The notes under the pieces are model-generated. The model saw only the letters and a program-made list of their open reading frames with translations, was not told the DNA's origin and ran no database searches. Below are positions 41,134 through 48,180 of a stretch of 64,000 bases of DNA, piece after piece (within the stretch, counting starts at the first letter, position 1; every line of letters starts with the position of its first letter). The position numbers and the translations under genes were made by a program. This stretch comes from DSUN01 sp035527715 (GTDB lineage Bacteria; Planctomycetota; PUPC01; DSUN01), in the NCBI GenBank assembly GCA_035527715.1, contig DATKZY010000176.1, forward strand, positions 1-64,000. Reading direction: 5' to 3'.

Positions 41134-43512
41134 TCATTCAGGCGTAACGGGCCTGGCGACCGCGCCTCGGGGCCCGTAGTGGGGAACGGACTCGCCCTGC
41201 TCATGACAGCCCAGGTCGGGCGCCTTGCCGGTGAAGCCGTCGTTGATGCCCGGCAGGAGGACGCCGCGGTCGACGGCCGCGCTGCCGGAGCGGAGGCGCA
41301 AATCCACGGCGGCCGGGTCTGCGGTTGTCCCATGCCCGGCCGGTTGGGGCGCGTTGACGAACACCTGCCAGTCGGCTTTCACCGCGTGCTTCATCTGGCC
41401 GGTGTCTTCGGCGAACTCCTCCATTGTCTGGTAGCGCACGTTGTTGAGCTTGATCAGCGATGAAGCGGCAGCGACGTGGTAACCGGTGTAATCCATCTCC
41501 AGCGGATGGCCCTGGGTGCTCATCCAATAGCCTTGCTCGCCGGGGAGGCCCAGCAGCAGGTTGTTCCAGAAGTGCGCATCGTGGAACGAGCCGCCGTAGA
41601 AGGCCTCGCGCGACGCGGCGCAGGTGTTGTGGGCGATGATCGCGCCGGTCGTGTTCACGTGCAGCTTGAAGGGTTTGTTGGTGGTGTTGTACATGGCATT
41701 GTAGAGCATGTAGGTCGGTCCGCCGAAGGCGGGTTGACTGCTCAGGCTGCTGAAGGTGTTCGTCAGGCGGTTGCGGTAGATGCGCGTATTGTGATAGACG
41801 TAATCGGCCTCGACGCCGTCGTCGGTGGCTTGCCGCAGATCGTTGTAGCAGATGTCGAGCGAGCCGCTCCTGGGTTCGCCGCGTCCGCCCGCGAGGCTGA
41901 TCGTGTCCCAGCAGTCCTGAGTGCGGTTCCACGCGATGACGTGGCCCGCCCCCGAAAGCACGATCCCGTAGGAGGAACCCTTGCGTCCCTTTCTCCAGTC
42001 GGCCGGGCCGTAGAACTCGTTGTCGGTGACGAACCAGTTCCGGCTGTTGCGCGCCGGGGCCACGACCTGGGCGTCGCGCACCTTTTCGGCCGACCCCTGG
42101 GCCATGATGCCGGCGTAGCGATAGTTCCTGAAGGTGCAGCGGCGGACGACGATGCAATGGTTGCCGAACGCCTTGATGCAGCCCTGCTTGGCGCCGATGA
42201 AGGTCAGGTCCTCGAACTGCAAATGGCCCTGTCCGGAGAAACTCAGCGACTCATCCTTCCCTGAGCCGTCGAGGATCACCTTGGTGCGGTCCGTGCCTCG
42301 CCAGACGATCGGCTTGCCCGGCTGGCCGCTCTTCTTCAGGCCGACCGAGCCGCCATACGTGCCGGGCAGCAGCAGGAACACGTCGCCCGGCTGCGCGGCG
42401 GTGTCGGCGGCAGCGATGCCCTCGAAGGGGGCTTCCCTTGTGCCGGTGCCGCCGCCGGTGCCGGGGACGACGTACAGCGTGCGCAGGCCCTCGTAGTGCG
42501 GAGGCTCGGTGCGCGTGGTGACTGTGACGGTGTGCTGGCCCTCGCCGCCGTCGGGGTCCTTCAGGGTCAGCTTGACCTCGTAGGCCGTGCCCGGCTCAAG
42601 GTCGAAGAGGCTCCCGGCCAACAGGTTGCCCACGTCGAAGGGGTACTTCGGGTCGGGGCTTTCCCAACTCTCGCACCGCAGCAAGGGAAAGCCTGTCCTC
42701 CACGCCGCATCGCCGGCCTTGCGGTATTCCACCTGCACTGCGCAGTTGTGATTGCCGTCGCCCTCGATGCGCCACTGAAACCCGGCGCAGAACAGCGTCG
42801 GCTCCTCGACCACGACTTCGCCGGGCACGGTGGCGAAGGCGGCGGGACTGCGCCGATCAACGTACTGCTTCGCCAGGAGGCCGAGCGGCTGTCGCGGGTA
42901 CGAGCCGCGCGCATAGAAGCCGTACTGCTGGGTCAGAGCGCGCTGGTCCGCGACGTGCCGCCGCACGGCCTCCACATTGGCGGGAGCGTCGGGACACCGC
43001 GAGAGCGCGAAGATGGCGTTGCCCACAACGTTCTCGTCTGCCTCCTTCGCCAACACCTCCCGCAACAGCGCCGCGGCGGCTGCGGATGCGTTCTGGCCGA
43101 GGAGCCAGCAGAGCTTGCAGCGCAAGGCCGGGTCGCCGACACGCAGCTTCTCCCGAATCGCTGCGACAACCTTCGCGGAGTCCACGCCGGGGCCTTTCAC
43201 CGCGCGCGCCCAGGCATAGTCAACGAAGTTGCCTCCCGCCAGGCTGTCCAGAACCTGCCGCAGGGCGGCATCGTCGCCGCCGCGGGCGCGGTCCACGACG
43301 CTCATCATCGCGCGTCGCTCGGCCTCAGCCAGTTCCGCCTGGAGCGCCGCGAGTCGCTGCTGTGCGGCCTTGAGCTGCTCCTCGGCTTCCTTGATCCGTT
43401 CCCGCAGCACCGCGGGGTCAGGCGGCGCAGGCGTCCGGGACTCCTGTGCCTGCATGACGCCTCCCATCAGGATCACGGTCACCAGCAGCAGCTGCCACGA
43501 TCGCTTCTTCAT
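41134..43512 (-). CDS. Secreted right-handed beta-helix protein
   Basis: 792 residues. ATG 43512 has GGAG 7 nt upstream; ATG 43518 is a near alternative. Signal peptide MKKRSWQLLLVTVILMGGVMQA. A coiled coil (about 30-70, REAEEQLKAAQQRLAALQ-like) and a HEAT-like helical region (about 80-190) precede a fibronectin-like beta domain (about 235-320) and a parallel beta-helix from about residue 340 on, with PGDVFLLLPGTYGGSVGL, LQFEDLTFIGAKQGCIKAFG, VVRRCTFRNYRYAGIMAQG and NRTQDCWDTISLAGGRG. Such helices are found in pectate lyase-like and polysaccharide-binding or -cleaving proteins. No catalytic set was identified. A promoter could not be placed with confidence in 43513-43739. Confidence 0.82.
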   Translation of the reverse strand: MKKRSWQLLLVTVILMGGVMQAQESRTPAPPDPAVLRERIKEAEEQLKAAQQRLAALQAELAEAERRAMMSVVDRARGGDDAALRQVLDSLAGGNFVDYAWARAVKGPGVDSAKVVAAIREKLRVGDPALRCKLCWLLGQNASAAAAALLREVLAKEADENVVGNAIFALSRCPDAPANVEAVRRHVADQRALTQQYGFYARGSYPRQPLGLLAKQYVDRRSPAAFATVPGEVVVEEPTLFCAGFQWRIEGDGNHNCAVQVEYRKAGDAAWRTGFPLLRCESWESPDPKYPFDVGNLLAGSLFDLEPGTAYEVKLTLKDPDGGEGQHTVTVTTRTEPPHYEGLRTLYVVPGTGGGTGTREAPFEGIAAADTAAQPGDVFLLLPGTYGGSVGLKKSGQPGKPIVWRGTDRTKVILDGSGKDESLSFSGQGHLQFEDLTFIGAKQGCIKAFGNHCIVVRRCTFRNYRYAGIMAQGSAEKVRDAQVVAPARNSRNWFVTDNEFYGPADWRKGRKGSSYGIVLSGAGHVIAWNRTQDCWDTISLAGGRGEPRSGSLDICYNDLRQATDDGVEADYVYHNTRIYRNRLTNTFSSLSSQPAFGGPTYMLYNAMYNTTNKPFKLHVNTTGAIIAHNTCAASREAFYGGSFHDAHFWNNLLLGLPGEQGYWMSTQGHPLEMDYTGYHVAAASSLIKLNNVRYQTMEEFAEDTGQMKHAVKADWQVFVNAPQPAGHGTTADPAAVDLRLRSGSAAVDRGVLLPGINDGFTGKAPDLGCHEQGESVPHYGPRGAVARPVTPE

Positions 43513-43738
43513 CGTCATTCTCCATGAGCTACAGCGTCCAGCCGCTGCGGCCGGCACGGTGTCAGGCGGCGGGCACGGTGTCAGATCTCCAAATACAGAA
43601 CTCAGATCACCGATAGCACAGAACGCCACAAACACCCGATTCCGCAAATGTCTGCGGCGGCAGAGCGTATGGACATGCTAACGCCAGGCAAGATAAGGCG
43701 GTGTCAAATCTTCAAATATCAATCATCGCCTCGTTTCG

Positions 43739-43832
43739 CTCAATCCACGAACTTGCAGCCCATGCCGTGGACGGTGAGGATGTGGGCGGGGTTGTGGGGG
43801 TCGTCCTCGAGCTTCTGGCGGAGCTTGACCAC
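43739..43832. repeat. ~94-bp direct repeat, distal copy (displaced response-regulator 3' end)
   Basis: Aligns with 44552-44645 at constant offset 813 with roughly eight mismatches. It encodes the last ~30 codons of an OmpR/PhoB-type regulator, here fused in frame to the PIN toxin. Confidence 0.88.
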
Positions 43833-44168
43833 ACCTCGCTCGCGCATGACCACGAACGAGATACAGTCGGTCAGCGACCAGTCCTTGTCGGCTCGGCCGC
43901 GGTAGAGGGTGAAACCGCGCTCGAAGAGGTCGTCGGATGCCCCCAGGATGGTGCAGCCAGGGTCTGCCCGCAACGTATCCACAAGCCTCACGACGCCCCG
44001 CCGCTGGTGCGGGGCCGATAGCGCATCGGCGACTTCGGTCAATACCCAAGCCGTTGTGACCGTCGGCCTGTCCAGCGATTCGGAGAGCGCGACCGCCCTC
44101 TCGTGGCTTGCATCCAGGCGGTTCAGTAACGCGAGGTAATAGAACGAGTCCGCGAAGCATGCGTTCAC
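43740..44168 (-). CDS. PIN-domain toxin with C-terminus replaced by a response-regulator tail
   Basis: 142 residues. Residues 1-112 are a VapC-like PIN nuclease domain with acidic residues D7 (FADSFY), E45 (VLTEVAD) and D97/D101 (DKDWSLTDC). From V113 to the end the sequence is VVKLRQKLEDDPHNPAHI... and matches the last 30 residues of the PhoB-type regulator at 44553 with a single change (Cys for Tyr near the end). A normal PIN protein of this group would end with a TTDHHF-like strand carrying another acidic residue, which is absent. The toxin may therefore be weakened or dead. Its start overlaps the antitoxin stop by 4 bp. Confidence 0.85.
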   Translation of the reverse strand: MNACFADSFYYLALLNRLDASHERAVALSESLDRPTVTTAWVLTEVADALSAPHQRRGVVRLVDTLRADPGCTILGASDDLFERGFTLYRGRADKDWSLTDCISFVVMRERGVVKLRQKLEDDPHNPAHILTVHGMGCKFVD

Positions 44169-44389
44169 GGCCTGGGCTTCCCGTGGGCATAGTGGTCGTG
44201 GTTCGCGGCGAGGTCAGGCGGGCCCTCGACGATGCCGATCACACCGCGCAGACGTTCGGCCAGGGTGGGGAGGCCGTTGGTGGCTTCAGCGCCGTCGGCC
44301 AGTTCGACGCGCACCGCCGCGCCCTCCGGCAGGCTCGCCGGCTCGTCGAACACCACCATCCCATTCCTCACGTGCCCGGGATATGCCAT
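44165..44389 (-). CDS. Antitoxin-like small protein paired with the PIN toxin
   Basis: 74 residues from ATG 44389, which has AAGGAGG 6 nt upstream. The start MAYPGHVRNGMVVFDEPASLPEGAAVRVEL resembles the short beta-rich N-terminus of AF2212/DUF104-type antitoxins that precede PIN toxins. The C-terminal half (LAERLRGVIGIVEGPPDL) is the probable toxin-binding helix. The 4-bp overlap with the toxin gene is the usual translational coupling. Confidence 0.75.
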   Translation of the reverse strand: MAYPGHVRNGMVVFDEPASLPEGAAVRVELADGAEATNGLPTLAERLRGVIGIVEGPPDLAANHDHYAHGKPRP

Positions 44390-44425
44390 GGCCGGCCTCC
44401 TTAGCCTTTGTCCTCTTCGTTCAGC

Positions 44426-44434
44426 ATCATACCA
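44426..44434 (-). promoter_or_regulatory. Extended -10 promoter for the toxin-antitoxin pair
   Basis: TGG-TATGAT on the minus strand, an extended -10 without a clear -35. About 37 bp upstream of the antitoxin ATG. Confidence 0.4.
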
Positions 44435-44551
44435 TGCTCCGACACCGTTTTCCACCCCGTCAGGGGCCTGACGAGGTCAGGAAGGACGTCGGAGCGCCCG
44501 GGCATGCCGTCCCGACGCAGAGCATCGGGACGAGGGGAAGAGTGATTGACC

Positions 44552-44645
44552 CTCAGTCCACAAACTTATACCCCATGCCGTGCACGGTGAGGATGTGGGC
44601 GGGGTTGTGGGGGTCGTCCTCGAGCTTCTGGCGCAGCTTGACGAC
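44552..44645. repeat. ~94-bp direct repeat, proximal copy (intact response-regulator 3' end)
   Basis: Forms the last codons of the functional regulator gene. Its partner is at 43739-43832; the toxin-antitoxin pair lies between. Confidence 0.88.
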
Positions 44646-45233
44646 GTGGTTGTCTATGGTGCGGGTGGTGGGGTAGAGCTCGTAGCCCCACACGTCGTCG
44701 AGGATGCGGTTGCGGCCGATCGGCTCGCCCTTGTGGGTGATGAGGAGGCGCAGGATGCCGGCCTCGTAGTGGGAGAGCTCGACGGTCTGGCTGCCCTTGG
44801 TGGCGACGGACTTGCGGAAGTCGACCTTGACGTCGCCGAACTGGTAGGTGTCGAGCTGCTGTGGGGGGGCGTGGCGGCGGCGCAGCACGGCCTTGACGCG
44901 GGCCAGCAGCTCGCGGATGCTGAAGGGCTTGGTGATGTAGTCGTCGGCGCCCAGCTCGAGGCCCAGCACGCGGTCCACCTCCTGGCTCTTGGCCGTGAGC
45001 ATGATGACCGGCGTGTCCATGCCCTTCTGCCGGAGCTGTCGGAGCACCTCGAAGCCGTTGAGCTTCGGGAGCATGATGTCGAGCAGGATCAGGTCGGGGC
45101 AGGTGCCCATGGCGAGGTCGAGGGCCGCCTGCCCGTCCTTGGCCGTCGCCACCTGGTAGCCCTCGATCTCCAGGTTGTCCTGCAAGCCCATCAGGAGATC
45201 GGGCTCATCTTCCACAACGAGGATCTTCTCCAT
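44553..45233 (-). CDS. OmpR/PhoB-family response regulator
   Basis: 226 residues from ATG 45233 with GGAG ~10 nt upstream. The receiver domain holds EDEP (9-12), the phosphorylated D52 in LILLDIMLPK, MLTAKSQ and ITKPFSIRELLARV. The C-terminal winged helix ends RTIDNHVVKLRQKLEDDPHNP with the recognition helix of the PhoB class. It should bind tandem direct repeats spaced about 11 bp. Arrays of that type precede both pilus operons in this window. It lies 136 bp downstream of the histidine kinase gene, separated by an inverted repeat. Confidence 0.93.
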   Translation of the reverse strand: MEKILVVEDEPDLLMGLQDNLEIEGYQVATAKDGQAALDLAMGTCPDLILLDIMLPKLNGFEVLRQLRQKGMDTPVIMLTAKSQEVDRVLGLELGADDYITKPFSIRELLARVKAVLRRRHAPPQQLDTYQFGDVKVDFRKSVATKGSQTVELSHYEAGILRLLITHKGEPIGRNRILDDVWGYELYPTTRTIDNHVVKLRQKLEDDPHNPAHILTVHGMGYKFVD

Positions 45234-45273
45234 TGCCGATGCTCTCCGCCTTGAGCTGGGTTTGTGACAAGAC

Positions 45274-45381
45274 AATCCGTAGTTCGTAATCCGTAACCAG
45301 AGAAGAGACAGGAACGACCCACACCCGCGGGGTCTTGGCTTCCTCTTGTTACGGACTACGGATTACGCATTACGCATTACG
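45274..45381. repeat. Inverted pair of ATCCGTA/TACGGAT repeats between kinase and regulator
   Basis: ATCCGTAGTTCGTAATCCGT (45275-45294 area) faces ACGGACTACGGATTACGCAT (45353-45372 area), which could form a long stem. It may lower expression across the kinase-regulator junction. The motif is related to the ATTGCGGA family and includes the kinase 3' end. Confidence 0.55.
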
Positions 45382-47535
45382 AGCCTTTCTTTCCGTCCTC
45401 GGCTCCCCATCGGTCAAGGTCTTGCGAATGGGCAGCGTGAGGGTGAAGGTGGAGCCTTGTCCTTCCTCGCTGGCAACGGCGATGGTGCCGCCGTGGGCCT
45501 CGACGGAGTGCTGGACGATGGCGAGGCCGAGGCCGCTGCCGCGGGTGGCGCGCACCCGCTCGTCGCGCCCGCGGTAGAACTTCTCAAAGACGTTCTCCAG
45601 GTCGGCCCTGGGAATGCCGATGCCGCGGTCGGTGACCTCGACGGCGAGCGCGCCGTTGCGCTCGCCGCACGCGACGCGAATCCACTTGTCGGCCGCCGAG
45701 TACTTCACGGCGTTCGACAGCAGGTTCAGCAGCGCGAGGGCGATGGCGTTGCGGTCGAGCAGCGTCTCGGGCACCTCGTCGGCAATGTCAGTTTCCACGG
45801 TGAAGCCCTGCTTGTCAAGCTCGTAGCTGTAGGCGCGCAGGGTGTCGCTCACCACGTCGGCCAGGTCGTCGAGCCGCAGGTCGTAGGTCTTCCGCCCGCT
45901 GTCGATCCGCGAGAAGTCGAGCACGTTGTTGATCAGGTGGGTGAGGCGCTCGCTCTCGCGCATGATGATGCGGTAGTACTCCCGCACCTTTTCGGGGGTC
46001 TTGGCCCGGCCCATCTCGAGGGTTTCGGCGAACATGCGGATCAGCGCCAGCGGCGTCTTCAGCTCGTGCGAGACGTTGGACACGAAGTCGCTCTTGAGCT
46101 GCGAGAACTCCAGCTCGCGGGCGGTGCCGCGGAGCATGATGACGACGCCGGCGATGATGGCGAGGATCATGAGGGCGTTGACGAGGGGGAAGAGGAGCAC
46201 GTTGTAGAGGGCGAGCCGGCGGAGGGAGGCCGGCTGGTGCTCCACGACGCCCAGGCGCCACGTCGGGAAGATGCGGGGGAAGGCCACGGCGGCGGCGGGC
46301 TCGCGCCCGGCCTCGCCGAAGACCGCCCTGGCGCCGCGGTCGGCCACCACGAAGCTCACGCCCGGGCCGAAGCGGCTGGCCCCGAGGGCCTGCGGCAGCA
46401 GCGTCGCGGTCACGTAGGCCACGTTGATCTTCACGCCGAGAATGCGGCGCGAGCCGTCGTCGCCGCGCACCAGGGCGTAGGCGATGAGGTAGGGCTGGTC
46501 GGCGAACTCGTCGTCCCACAGGTGGCGGAAGCCCTCCTCGCCGGGCCGCAGCGAGGCGGCCTGGAGCTCGAGCCGCGGCAGCACGAAGCGCCGCAGGTAG
46601 GCGAGGAACTGCGTTCGGGCCGCGCGCTGCGCCTCCTCCTCGCGGAGCGCGGCGTAGCGGCGGGTCTCGGGCGCCGGCACGCCCGGGCCGGCCATGAGGC
46701 GCTCGAGCTCGTCGCGCACCCGCTGCGTGAAGTACGCCGCGCGTTCGGGCTCGGCCAGCCGCGTGCGCTCGCGCACGAGGTCGGCGTAGAGGTCGAGGCA
46801 GGCCCCCACGGCCTCGGGCACGCGCCCCCGGCGGGCCAGCGCCGTGGCGATCTGGTAGCGGGCCAGCACGGCCAGCGAGGGGCTGAGCGCCGCCACGTCG
46901 TCGCCGGTCAGCAGCCGGCGGTACTCGGCGATCGCCTCGTCGAGCTTCCCGGTGCGGAAGAGCGTGGCGGCGACGACCTGGGTGGCGCGCACGCGGGCGG
47001 CAGGCGAGAGCGAGCGCTCGCGGTAGCGTCGCAGGCCCTGCACCAGGGCCTCGGGGTCCTCGGGCGGCGCGTCGGGCCGCGGCCGGCGCGCCGGGGCTGG
47101 GAAGGGCTCGGCCCACAGAAACGTCTCGGGCACCGGGGGCACGACTTCCGGCTCGTGGGGATAGAGCATGGCGTGGCGCTGCTCGAGGGGCACGCGGCGG
47201 TCCAGGAGGCGCTGCTCGTCGAGCAGGAAGATCTCCTGGGCGAGGTCCGACTCGCGGCGGAGCCGGTCGAGCGTGGCCGCGGCCGCCGCCAGGGGCAGGC
47301 GGTCCGCCTCGTCGCGCAGCCGCTTCTCGAGGGCGGCGACGGCGGCCTCGACCTCCTCCGCCCGGTCCCGCGCCGCCGCGGCGTACTGCTCGGCGAGCGA
47401 CTGCTCGAGCTGGCGCTTGAGGTCCAGCGTCAGCTTCAGCCCCACCAGCGTGAGCACCAGGCTGGGCAGGATGATCGCCAGCACGGCGAGCGTGACGATC
47501 TTGCGGATCGAGATGTGCGAGGCATAGCGCCGCAT
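45370..47535 (-). CDS. Membrane sensor histidine kinase (PhoR-like core, large sensor domain)
   Basis: 721 residues. First transmembrane helix about 13-34, a periplasmic sensor of ~400 residues rich in Ala/Arg with TPR-like helices and a PAS/Cache-like end (GSRRILGVKINVAYVTATLL), second helix about 448-478. Then HisKA with H490 in VSNVSHELKTPLALIRMFAETLE, and HATPase_c with NLLSNAVKYS, VTDRGIGIPRADLENVFEKFYRG and GSGLGLAIV. It would phosphorylate the PhoB-type regulator encoded next. AGGACA lies upstream of the start. It follows the pseudopilin operon by 112 bp on the same strand and may be read through from it. Confidence 0.93.
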   Translation of the reverse strand: MRRYASHISIRKIVTLAVLAIILPSLVLTLVGLKLTLDLKRQLEQSLAEQYAAAARDRAEEVEAAVAALEKRLRDEADRLPLAAAAATLDRLRRESDLAQEIFLLDEQRLLDRRVPLEQRHAMLYPHEPEVVPPVPETFLWAEPFPAPARRPRPDAPPEDPEALVQGLRRYRERSLSPAARVRATQVVAATLFRTGKLDEAIAEYRRLLTGDDVAALSPSLAVLARYQIATALARRGRVPEAVGACLDLYADLVRERTRLAEPERAAYFTQRVRDELERLMAGPGVPAPETRRYAALREEEAQRAARTQFLAYLRRFVLPRLELQAASLRPGEEGFRHLWDDEFADQPYLIAYALVRGDDGSRRILGVKINVAYVTATLLPQALGASRFGPGVSFVVADRGARAVFGEAGREPAAAVAFPRIFPTWRLGVVEHQPASLRRLALYNVLLFPLVNALMILAIIAGVVIMLRGTARELEFSQLKSDFVSNVSHELKTPLALIRMFAETLEMGRAKTPEKVREYYRIIMRESERLTHLINNVLDFSRIDSGRKTYDLRLDDLADVVSDTLRAYSYELDKQGFTVETDIADEVPETLLDRNAIALALLNLLSNAVKYSAADKWIRVACGERNGALAVEVTDRGIGIPRADLENVFEKFYRGRDERVRATRGSGLGLAIVQHSVEAHGGTIAVASEEGQGSTFTLTLPIRKTLTDGEPRTERKARNA

Positions 47536-47620
47536 GATTGTCCTGGCGCCAGACGACTGGGGGGATGGCTACACGGGCGACCCTTGGCCGCACGTGCTGC
47601 CATTTTCGGCCTTCTGCTCC

Positions 47621-47646
47621 GGATTTGCAATCCGCAATCCGAAACC
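47621..47646 (-). repeat. ATTGCGGA-family repeat after the GspI-like gene
   Basis: Two to three ATTGCGGA units lie directly past the stop codon at 47648. Confidence 0.65.
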
Positions 47647-47647
47647 G

Positions 47648-48121
47648 CTAGAAGCTCTTCCGCTGGAGCACGGTCTCATAGGTCTCGGAGTTCTTGGGCT
47701 CGGGCGGGGCGTTCGGGTCGCCCCAGCGCACCAGGACGCTGGCCCTGTAGAACGACGTGCCGCCGTAGAGCGGGGTGAACGTGACGTCGTAGGTGAAGCC
47801 GGGGAAGTCGGGGTGCGTGGCGTTGGCGATCGCGGTGGCGGGGTAGGCGGGCCGGAAGTCGGCCTGGACCTGGCTGACCACCGTCTCGGCGAGCATGGCG
47901 GCGCGCGTGCGGTCGAGCGCCCGGCGGTGCGAGCGCATGCCCATGGCGAACAGGAACAGCACCGCCGTGATGCTCACGGCGAGGATGCCGATGGCCAGGA
48001 GCACCTCGATGATCGTGAAGCCGGCGCCATTCCGGCTGCGAAGCGGGATGGATGGAGGAATGGAGGAATGGATGGGTGGACGGCCCGGGCGCGGCAGACC
48101 CGCCCCCAGCTTGTCCTCCAT
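47648..48121 (-). CDS. Minor pseudopilin, GspI/PilV-like
   Basis: 157 residues from ATG 48121, which has GGAG 8 nt upstream; longer starts run into octamer repeats. The leader is ~34 residues and ends GAG|FTIIEVLLAIGILAVS, a good prepilin peptidase site. The short mature part (RAAMLAETVVSQVQADF, FTYDVTFTPLYGG) fits GspI or PilV minor pseudopilins, which cap the pseudopilus. Order in the operon (G-H-K-J-I as transcribed) supports this. Confidence 0.8.
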   Translation of the reverse strand: MEDKLGAGLPRPGRPPIHSSIPPSIPLRSRNGAGFTIIEVLLAIGILAVSITAVLFLFAMGMRSHRRALDRTRAAMLAETVVSQVQADFRPAYPATAIANATHPDFPGFTYDVTFTPLYGGTSFYRASVLVRWGDPNAPPEPKNSETYETVLQRKSF

Positions 48122-48140
48122 CGCCCGATCTCCGATTCTT

Positions 48141-48178
48141 CCATTCATCCATTCATCCATTCATCCACCCATCCATAT
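48141..48178. repeat. ATTCATCC octamer tandem repeat between GspJ- and GspI-like genes
   Basis: Three ATTCATCC copies and degenerate ones follow the GspJ-like stop (48181). Similar ATGGAGGA-like units recur near 48046-48080 inside the GspI leader. This is a candidate site for slippage. Confidence 0.75.
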
Positions 48179-48180
48179 CC

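Noticed and set aside
43513..43739. Promoter for the beta-helix gene (TTGACA near 43697)
   Set aside because: The nearest -10-like sequence is 20 bp away, too far for a firm call.
43739..44645. Genomic island attachment sites at the response-regulator gene end
   Set aside because: The direct repeats fit, but only a toxin-antitoxin pair lies between and no integrase is present, so I report a duplication rather than an att site.
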